The notes below the pieces were generated by a model, which was not told where the DNA came from, did not search any database, and was given only the letters and a program-made list of their open reading frames with translations. Below are positions 6,963 through 12,411 of a DNA stretch of 13,424 nucleotides, piece after piece. Each line of letters opens with the position of its first letter. Position 1 is the stretch's first letter. Position numbers and translations under genes: made by a program. Source of the DNA: Prevotella sp. UBA7764 (GTDB taxonomy: Bacteria; Bacteroidota; Bacteroidia; Bacteroidales; Bacteroidaceae); the NCBI GenBank assembly GCA_002481295.1, contig DLDU01000017.1, positions 3,328 through 16,751 of the forward strand, written 5' to 3'.

Positions 6963-6970
6963 CAAAGATA
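6963..6970 (-). promoter_or_regulatory. -7 box of the abiE operon
   Basis: TATCTTTG on the minus strand, followed by CAC, matching TAnnTTTG and placed 19 bp before the antitoxin ATG. No clear TTTG at -33. Confidence 0.55.
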
Positions 6971-7038
6971 CAACTACTTGTTGAGAATAAAGAATGCTTC
7001 GTGTTAAAAACTACGGAGAACACAAGCAATATCCGTAA

Positions 7039-7188
7039 CATTTTACATTCTCATCAAACTTTGACCGTTTGCCTTACAAGGGCAAGTTCAACATAGAAGT
7101 GCAATCGGTGGACAGGTATAACCTAAATAACCTATACCTGAAAACACCGAGAGGCCAAGGGGCGAGCAACCCCCATAAGCGATCTTAA
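7039..7188 (+). pseudogene. Possible remnant of a protein-coding gene (C-terminal fragment)
   Basis: After an in-frame TAA at 7036-7038, fifty codons read through to a TAA at 7186-7188 with no start Met. The peptide includes RLPYKGKFNIEVQSVDRYN and NNLYLKTPRGQGASNPHK, which looks like ordinary globular protein rather than random translation, unlike the flanks. I could not assign a family. A C-terminal remnant of a mobile-element or accessory gene is plausible; chance is also possible. Confidence 0.3.
7113..7140. repeat. Inverted repeat, 8-bp arms
   Basis: CAGGTATA (7113-7120) and TATACCTG (7133-7140) are perfect complements around a 12-nt loop that itself holds a direct AACC repetition. It lies inside the orphan coding-like fragment. 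Confidence 0.6.
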
Positions 7189-7280
7189 ACGGCAGAAGAG
7201 ATTAGCAATGCATAAAAAAAGAAAAGAGGGAACGCTTTCACCCTAAAATCAACTATATCTGCATTGTTATGTACAAACAT
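7185..7280 (-). CDS. Possible 31-residue hydrophobic small protein
   Basis: ATG 7280 opens a 31-codon frame ending in a hydrophobic stretch (AFPLFFFYALLISSAV). A TAnnTTTG-like box, TACCTTTG, sits at 7293-7300 on the same strand, putting the start about 6 nt after the predicted transcription start. This box is divergent from that of the plus-strand membrane gene, 45 bp away. No homologue is known to me and no -33 element is visible. It could equally be chance; the frame continues upstream to 7394 without good features. Confidence 0.2.
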   Translation of the reverse strand: MFVHNNADIVDFRVKAFPLFFFYALLISSAV

Positions 7281-7321
7281 TTGATTTCGGAACAAAGGTA
7301 CGCAATTTCCTGACTCCAGAT

Positions 7322-7353
7322 GAAGTCGTTTACAAAAAGACTTCGTAAATTTG
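7322..7353 (+). promoter_or_regulatory. -7 box and adjoining inverted repeat upstream of the small membrane protein gene
   Basis: TAAATTTG at 7346-7353 followed by CGC matches TAnnTTTG; the predicted start near 7360 leaves a leader of about 34 nt to ATG 7394. Immediately upstream, GAAGTC (7322-7327) and GACTTC (7339-7344) form an inverted repeat that would cover the promoter spacer, a reasonable place for an operator. The -33 element is not recognisable. Confidence 0.45.
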
Positions 7354-7393
7354 CGCTTGCTAATTGACTCCGCCCTTCGAGGGTATAACAACA

Positions 7394-7861
7394 ATGCTAA
7401 AAGATATAACGAGCATGAAATACAAGAAAATCACCTTTCAAAATTCCAGCCCGCTGACTTTAAAGGCCAAGATAGCCTTTTATTTAGTCGGAGTGATACT
7501 GATCGCTGCAGGTATTTTCTTTCTTGTCTGTGACCTGACACACGCTGTTGTTGAGGGAAGAAAGATTGCTGTGGAATGCTTGATGATAATAGGAGGTGGA
7601 GCGGTGATAACCGGAGTGTATTTCAGAAAACGCATTCCTGAGATGGTGAAGTTTTATATCTCTTGGATAGGAATGACAGGCGCGTCTATCGCCTTGATGC
7701 TCGCCCAGCATGGTACTTATAGATACAGTCCTACAACACTTCATGTCATAGGATTCATCGGAACTATATTTTTCGGAGGCGTCGGACTTTGGATAATCTT
7801 CAACGATTGCATGTATCGCCTGAAACACAGAGAAGACGACAAAGACCAAGAGAGCGATTGA
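7394..7861 (+). CDS. Uncharacterised four-helix membrane protein
   Basis: A 155-residue protein with four hydrophobic segments (about 26-47, 58-78, 86-105, 117-137) separated by short loops, and a strongly charged C-terminal tail (RLKHREDDKDQESD). The basic loops RKRIP after helix 2 and YRLKHR after helix 4 suggest both termini face the cytoplasm. I do not recognise the family. The open frame extends to a TTG at 7364, but ATG 7394 is 34 nt after a predicted transcription start and is the natural choice; ATG 7415 is an alternative. It is the only complete plus-strand gene in the central part of the window, sits beside the abiE pair, shares its AT-rich composition, and converges on the flippase-like gene. 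A role linked to the toxin-antitoxin pair is not supported; it may simply be another accessory gene. Confidence 0.75.
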   Translation: MLKDITSMKYKKITFQNSSPLTLKAKIAFYLVGVILIAAGIFFLVCDLTHAVVEGRKIAVECLMIIGGGAVITGVYFRKRIPEMVKFYISWIGMTGASIALMLAQHGTYRYSPTTLHVIGFIGTIFFGGVGLWIIFNDCMYRLKHREDDKDQESD

Positions 7862-7906
7862 CTATCAAGGCCAAGTTTCGCCATGCCTCTTCCCAGTCAA
7901 TCGCTC
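7852..7906. terminator. Perfect 12-bp inverted repeat between convergent genes, possible bidirectional terminator
   Basis: GAGCGATTGACT (7852-7863) and AGTCAATCGCTC (7895-7906) are perfect complements, with a 31-nt loop that can extend the fold through AGGC/GCCT. The left arm includes the last codons and stop of the membrane-protein gene. The right arm lies 13 bp from the stop of the convergent flippase-like gene. Neither side has a clear U-tract, so classical rho-independent termination is uncertain. Confidence 0.5.
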
Positions 7907-7918
7907 AGGAAGCAAGGA

Positions 7919-8935
7919 TCATCTGTCTTTCGAGCTCTTCTCCAGCTTGATGAGCAGCAGTCCGATGCCAGTCCAAATCAACTCACGCACACGAACGATC
8001 AACGCCACGAAGATGCCGGCACTGGCCGTGAGGCCCAAGCTGGTAGTGGACATAAGGAAACCACCCTCGCGGCCGCCCAGCTGCAAAGGGATGAAGAAAA
8101 GCAGATTGGCAAAGAGCGAGGTGAAAGCCAGAATGAGGACACAATAGATGAAGTTGACGTGAGGCATGAGAACCAGCAGAATGAAGAAGATCTCCAAAGC
8201 AGAACAGATGCGGCACGAGAGCTCCAGGAGCACGGCACCGATGAAATTGCGCGGCTGCTGCTTGTGCAGGGCAGCAATCTGCCGGTCGATGGTGTTGAGC
8301 TGTTCACGATGTCGCTCGACAAACGGAGTAGCCCACCGCTTGATCATGGGTAGATGGCTCAGGAAGTTCATCACTCGGTTGGCCAAGCCCTTTTGGTATC
8401 CTACCATAAAGAACCAGACACCGAGAATGCAGAAGCAGATGATGGCCAGCATAAGCACCGTATAGAATACGGAGAAGGGATGGACAAAAAGAAAGACGAT
8501 GGCCGAGAGCAACCAAAACCAAAAGTGGCTGAAGATATGGGTCATGGCATAGAGGATCACCGACGACGAAGCACGCTCTGTGCCAATCTTCGGTGCCAAC
8601 TCCATGATACGATAAGGCTCACCGCCCATCAGTCCGCCCGGCGTGGCATAGTTGAGTGCAAAGCCCGACACCGTGATCTTGTAGAGCCACAGAAAGGGGA
8701 TGCGCTTCACCGGCTTGCCGTCGGCCGACGGTTGGTTGCACACCCCCTTGATGATCAGATACCACGCAGAAGTGTTGAACACATAGAGAAACATCCACAG
8801 TGCTACGACGGCGAAAAACCAGTAGCCCGCATGTTTCAGTCCCGCCCATACCTGAGCAAAGTCAAGCTGGGTGACCATGATGATCAGGACGATGAGTCCA
8901 AAAATGAAGAAGCCGTTCTGGTATTTCTTTTTCAT
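7919..8935 (-). CDS. Flippase-like / lysylphosphatidylglycerol synthase TM-domain family membrane protein
   Basis: A 338-residue polytopic inner-membrane protein of the UPF0104 / LPG_synthase_TM (YbhN, AglD-like) family. Conserved family segments are NYATPGGLMGGEP (95-107) and FIPLQLGGREGG (281-292), set among hydrophobic helices at roughly 8-22, 38-62, 132-152, 156-178, 232-258, 262-284 and 299-330. It lacks the soluble GNAT-like synthase domain of MprF, so lysyl-lipid synthesis is not implied; transport or scaffolding of lipids or isoprenoid-linked glycans is the usual guess. It is the last gene of the rlmN - DUF4837 - pdxA-like row, 32 bp after the pdxA-like stop, so co-transcription is likely. 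Start at ATG 8935 (MKKKYQNGFF) gives a normal positive N-terminus. Confidence 0.85.
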   Translation of the reverse strand: MKKKYQNGFFIFGLIVLIIMVTQLDFAQVWAGLKHAGYWFFAVVALWMFLYVFNTSAWYLIIKGVCNQPSADGKPVKRIPFLWLYKITVSGFALNYATPGGLMGGEPYRIMELAPKIGTERASSSVILYAMTHIFSHFWFWLLSAIVFLFVHPFSVFYTVLMLAIICFCILGVWFFMVGYQKGLANRVMNFLSHLPMIKRWATPFVERHREQLNTIDRQIAALHKQQPRNFIGAVLLELSCRICSALEIFFILLVLMPHVNFIYCVLILAFTSLFANLLFFIPLQLGGREGGFLMSTTSLGLTASAGIFVALIVRVRELIWTGIGLLLIKLEKSSKDR

Positions 8936-8967
8936 GCTGTCGAGAGATGTTGTATGCTATATGTGTG

Positions 8968-10137
8968 TTATTGTTCCTTGCCGTTGCTTTCCTGAGCTTT
9001 AGCGGCAGGAGCGGGACGGTTGCCGAGTCGTTCCTTGATGGCGTTCTCGTGCTTCTTGGGAATGGAGAAGCGCACCTTCTCGCTGTCGTCCTTCTTCTCG
9101 TGATAGAGCTTAGGCAGCGGATTGGCCAGCGGTTCGTCGTAGGCACGGCGGTTGCGGAAGCCGTCGATGGCAGCATAGATAGCGTGGCGCAATGGCGTGG
9201 GATCGGCAACACCCTGGCCGGCGATGTCGTAGCAAGGGGAGAGATCGGGAGCCGTAGCTACCAAAGGCAGTCCTCCAAGATAGCGGACATTGTTGTCGGG
9301 ATGGAGCGTCTTGAACGGTGCCAGTCCCTGATCGTGGTACATGGAGAGGATCGCGTCGAAATGATAGTAGTCGCCCCGCTGGAAGAAGAGATCAGCCTGA
9401 TAAGGGCCGAAGACGTTGACACCGGCATCTGCCAACTTCTGAATGGCCGGCACAATGTTTTCGGCCTCTTCCTGTCCCTCTGCCTTTTCGTCAACGCCCG
9501 GATTGAGGGCGAGCACGGCGATGCGGGGATTGGAGACACGCATGTCGCGGCGCAGCGTGGTGAAGAGAATAGCCACCTGCTCGATGATGTCGTGAGAAGT
9601 GATGGCGGCAGGAACATCCTTCAGGCTGATTTGGTCAGTCATGAGTGCCAGCCGCATGTCACCGTTGATGAGCAGACTCTGCGCTTTCTTGCCCTCACCG
9701 ATGCACTGCTCGATGTATTTGGCACGACGCGGGAAGTCGAAGCCACCCACATGAGCCTCGCCCTTATCGGCCGGAGCACAGACAAGCACGTCGAAGAGTC
9801 CGTCTTTGTAGTCGGTGATGGCGCGGTCGAGTGCTTTCACAGCAGCCAACGTGGCATCGGAAGAGGGAATGCCCATCTCCACCTTGATCTCCTCGTCGAC
9901 GGCCGGAATGATGTTGAGCTTACCGTCCTGGGCAGCACTGGCGTCGTTGATGATGGTGAAGTTGTCTTTGATGCCCAGTGCCTTGCTATGATAAGCGGCC
10001 ACTTTGGGAGAGCCATATATAATAGGAGTACAGAGCTCAAACATCTCTGTCTCTTCAAAAGCTTTGAAGATCAGCTCGTAGCCAATGCCGTTGGTGCTGC
10101 CGTGGGTGATGGCCACGCGTATTTTGTTGTTGTTCAT
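8968..10137 (-). CDS. PdxA-family protein, probable pseudoenzyme
   Basis: A 389-residue homologue of 4-hydroxythreonine-4-phosphate dehydrogenase, an NAD-dependent metalloenzyme of pyridoxal phosphate synthesis. Family fold signals remain: ITHGSTNGIGYE (10-21), PIIYGSPKVAAYH (38-50), MYHDQGLAPFK (266-276), YDIAGQGVAD (303-312). Compared from memory with E. coli PdxA, the metal ligand His166 (TTHLPL) is Gln169 (TDQISL), His211 (NPHAGE) is Gly214 (NPGVDE), and only His266 is kept, as His268. The substrate-binding GHTE is RRAK at 137-140, and DHGT near the C-terminus is DLSP at 298-301. A charged tail of about 50 residues (339-389) is added. The gene is full length without frameshift and sits in an apparent operon, so it seems selected for a changed role rather than decaying. 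Automatic annotation would call it pdxA; I would not assume that activity. Confidence 0.85.
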   Translation of the reverse strand: MNNNKIRVAITHGSTNGIGYELIFKAFEETEMFELCTPIIYGSPKVAAYHSKALGIKDNFTIINDASAAQDGKLNIIPAVDEEIKVEMGIPSSDATLAAVKALDRAITDYKDGLFDVLVCAPADKGEAHVGGFDFPRRAKYIEQCIGEGKKAQSLLINGDMRLALMTDQISLKDVPAAITSHDIIEQVAILFTTLRRDMRVSNPRIAVLALNPGVDEKAEGQEEAENIVPAIQKLADAGVNVFGPYQADLFFQRGDYYHFDAILSMYHDQGLAPFKTLHPDNNVRYLGGLPLVATAPDLSPCYDIAGQGVADPTPLRHAIYAAIDGFRNRRAYDEPLANPLPKLYHEKKDDSEKVRFSIPKKHENAIKERLGNRPAPAAKAQESNGKEQ

Positions 10138-10184
10138 GGTTGTTTGGTCTTATATATTAGTCTTGAATATTTTAATGTTTGAAT

Positions 10185-11207
10185 TCAATGATCTGCGCGC
10201 TTTACCTGCTTCATGGTATAGAGCACGGCTTCGAGACGGCGAACCGCATTGCGCTTGGCCTTGCCCGGAGCGAACACAAAGCCCTCGACGACGATATGGC
10301 GGCAAACCAAGTTGCCTTGTCGCCCGGACTGCTGCAACAGGAACGCGCGGCTGACAAACGGACCGCCCATGGCATCGCCCGTCATCATCCACAAGCCGCG
10401 ATAGAAGCCCCGTCCATCGGTCAGTACGCTTTCGGGGACTGTAGCCATGTGCATGCTGTCGGTCTCACCAAGGATGTTGCAGCCAAGCACATAGTCGCGG
10501 GCACTGATGAAACCGCGGGCCTCGCTGCCGCCATAGCCAACTGTCTTAACGTCACGACCGCCATGATTAGCCTTCACATCAGATGCGGTGACTGGACTCC
10601 AATCGCGATAGACCACAATGTTTTGCATCATGGTGGCTGAGTTGTTGCTCAACCAAAGGAAGTCTTTGCCCTGCTTGCTGGCAATCATGTCGGCAGGTAT
10701 CCACAACGCTATGCCGAACATCTTCCGGGCGAGCTTCTCCGCTTTGACGTTTCGCTCATGGCGCAGTAGGCTGAGTTGTTTCCTTGCCTCTGAGCGGTTG
10801 AGGAGAATACGCAGCCGTCGTCCGATGCTGTCGATGCCATTGCGGAGTGCCGATGCTGACGGTGCCCCGATATGCACCACGGTTTGAGGCTGTGCCCACA
10901 CATTGCGCTCGCTGCGGATGGAGGGACGAGTGTATGCCTCAGCATTGATGTCGACGATCACGATATTGCGCGTATAGCGGAGCGTGTTGCCGAAAGCCTT
11001 GGCACAGACCTCCGACACGTCGAAACTCGGTTCGGGTTGCGGCAAGCCCTCCACGTCGGCAGAGAGCACGCTGCGCACCATGCCCGCAGTGTCGCCCACA
11101 AGCAGCACTTCATAGAGCTGTCCGCCGGAGCGGGGCAGTAAGCTACCGTTGCGACAACTCACAAGAGCTGACAGCAGTAAGAGCAACAGAGCTCTTCTGA
11201 GGCTCAT
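10185..11207 (-). CDS. DUF4837 family lipoprotein
   Basis: A 340-residue predicted lipoprotein of a Bacteroidota-specific family of unknown function. The signal peptide is short: MSLRR, a run of six leucines, then lipobox LVSC with Cys18 as lipidation site. Matching family segments include LPQPEPSFDV, RNIVIVDI, LWIPADM...SKQGKDFLWLSNNSAT and MMTGDAMGGPFVS, and the C-terminal RNAVRRLEAVLYTMK. The frame opens 8 codons earlier at a GTG (11231), but ATG 11207 gives the more usual signal peptide. It follows rlmN by 42 bp (18 bp with the GTG start) and precedes the pdxA-like gene by 47 bp, so the three are probably one transcript. It likely resides in the outer membrane or periplasm. The residue after Cys18 is Arg. 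Confidence 0.85.
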   Translation of the reverse strand: MSLRRALLLLLLSALVSCRNGSLLPRSGGQLYEVLLVGDTAGMVRSVLSADVEGLPQPEPSFDVSEVCAKAFGNTLRYTRNIVIVDINAEAYTRPSIRSERNVWAQPQTVVHIGAPSASALRNGIDSIGRRLRILLNRSEARKQLSLLRHERNVKAEKLARKMFGIALWIPADMIASKQGKDFLWLSNNSATMMQNIVVYRDWSPVTASDVKANHGGRDVKTVGYGGSEARGFISARDYVLGCNILGETDSMHMATVPESVLTDGRGFYRGLWMMTGDAMGGPFVSRAFLLQQSGRQGNLVCRHIVVEGFVFAPGKAKRNAVRRLEAVLYTMKQVKRADH

Positions 11208-11249
11208 GGCGCTATGGACAATACGCTTCACGGAACGGTGCGGTTTCTT

Positions 11250-12308
11250 TTATGATTCAGCTTTCTTCTTAGCCGTGCTGAGCAGTCCGCATGCGGCAAA
11301 GATGTCTTGCCCACGGCTGGCACGAATCGTCGTGTAGATGCCGTGCTGTGTGAGATAGTCGCGGAAGCTCTCCATCTTCTCCTCGCTGGCTCCATGCAAG
11401 GGCACGTGAGGAATCTGATGGAAACGGATGAGGTTGACACGGCACTCAAGGCCATGGAGCAGACGCACGATGGCCTGGGCGTGAGCCTGAGAATCGTTAA
11501 GTCCGCCGAAGACGATATACTCAAACGAGAGACGGCGCTGATGCGAGAAGTCGTAGTTGCGAAGCAGTTCCACGATGTCCTCAATCGCCATGCCTCTCTC
11601 TGCCGGCATCAGCTCCTGACGCTGCTCATGAAGTGGCGAGTGAAGGCTGATGGCCACATGGCACTGGCTCTCTTCGAGGAAGCGCTTGAGCTTGTCCTTG
11701 AGTCCCACACTGCTCACGGTGATGCGCTTGGGACTCCAGGCGTAACCATAGGAAGCGGTAAGGATCTCGGTGGCTCGCAGCACATTGTCGAGGTTGTCCA
11801 TCGGCTCGCCCTGCCCCATGAACACGATATTCGTGAGCTTGTCGCGCTCGGGCAGACTGTAGATCTGATTGAGAATGTCCGTGGCGGTGAGGTAGCCCTC
11901 AAAGCCCTGCTTGCCGGTTTGGCAGAAGAGACAATTCATCTTGCAGCCTACCTCACACGAGACGCAGAGCGTGGCACGATCGTCCTCGGGGATGTACACC
12001 GTCTCGACAAACTTGGTGCCAGCCGGTACCGAGTCAGCACCGGCGGTAGTGACGACGGGGAAGAGATATTTGATGGTTCCGTCCTTGGAGTGCTGGGCAT
12101 CAATGGGCTTGGCACAACCAATCTGATAGAGCTCGTTGAGCTTCTCGCGGTTGGCCTTGGAGATATTTGTCATCTCGTCGATGGAACTCACATGCTGGGT
12201 GTAGATCCATTTTGCCATCTGCCCTCCGGCGAAAGAAGGCATGCCAAGCGACACAGCCACCTGCTTAAGTTCGGGCAGTGTCATGCCAAGGAGATTTTTC
12301 TTATTCAT
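11250..12308 (-). CDS. rlmN: 23S rRNA (A2503-C2) / tRNA methyltransferase RlmN, radical SAM
   Basis: This 352-residue radical-SAM enzyme methylates C2 of A2503 in 23S rRNA and A37 of some tRNAs, aiding translational accuracy. The Fe-S cluster motif CxxxCxxC is at residues 122, 126 and 129 (GCKMNCLFC). The two catalytic cysteines of the family are Cys115 (TLCVSCEVGC) and Cys340 (IFAACGLLS). MGQGEP (164-169) and the ISLHS segment complete the set, so it should be active. The frame reaches a TTG at 12335, with ATGs at 12320 and 12308. The -7 box at 12325-12332 puts the transcription start near 12318, so ATG 12308 (MNKKNLLGMTLPELK) is the likely start. First gene of the row leading to the flippase-like gene, divergent from the SpoIID-domain gene. 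The related resistance enzyme Cfr is less likely because a housekeeping RlmN is expected in this context. Confidence 0.95.
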   Translation of the reverse strand: MNKKNLLGMTLPELKQVAVSLGMPSFAGGQMAKWIYTQHVSSIDEMTNISKANREKLNELYQIGCAKPIDAQHSKDGTIKYLFPVVTTAGADSVPAGTKFVETVYIPEDDRATLCVSCEVGCKMNCLFCQTGKQGFEGYLTATDILNQIYSLPERDKLTNIVFMGQGEPMDNLDNVLRATEILTASYGYAWSPKRITVSSVGLKDKLKRFLEESQCHVAISLHSPLHEQRQELMPAERGMAIEDIVELLRNYDFSHQRRLSFEYIVFGGLNDSQAHAQAIVRLLHGLECRVNLIRFHQIPHVPLHGASEEKMESFRDYLTQHGIYTTIRASRGQDIFAACGLLSTAKKKAES

Positions 12309-12324
12309 GGTACTATTCATAGTG

Positions 12325-12332
12325 CAAAGATA
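12325..12332 (-). promoter_or_regulatory. -7 box of the rlmN operon
   Basis: TATCTTTG followed by CAC on the minus strand, 17 bp before ATG 12308. It is divergent from a matching box at 12376-12383 on the plus strand. No TTTG at the -33 position. Confidence 0.55.
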
Positions 12333-12375
12333 CAAACTTTTTGAGTAAAGTAGGGATTTTGTGCCATAAAATAGC

Positions 12376-12383
12376 TATCTTTG
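12376..12383 (+). promoter_or_regulatory. -7 box of the SpoIID/LytB-domain gene
   Basis: TATCTTTG followed by CAT on the plus strand, 29 bp before ATG 12412, giving a predicted leader of about 22 nt. A TTTG at 12358-12361 is too close (14-nt spacing) to be a proper -33 element. Confidence 0.55.
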
Positions 12384-12411
12384 CATCATTAACACCTTAT
12401 TATATAGGATT

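Larger units (their letters stand above)
6971..7345. other. Intergenic region between abiE and the membrane-protein gene
   Basis: About 375 bp. It contains an orphan 50-codon open stretch (7039-7188), an 8-bp-arm inverted repeat (7113-7140), a GGGG/CCCC stem candidate (about 7159-7174), a possible 31-codon minus-strand ORF (7185-7280) with a -7-like box upstream (7293-7300), and a 6-bp-arm inverted repeat (7322-7344). No established gene or RNA family was recognised. Confidence 0.5.

Noticed and set aside
8947..10182. Plus-strand 411-codon open frame
   Set aside because: It is the antisense shadow of the pdxA-like gene, which has clear homology on the minus strand.
11307..12344. Plus-strand 345-codon open frame
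   Set aside because: Antisense shadow of rlmN; the radical-SAM motif is on the minus strand.
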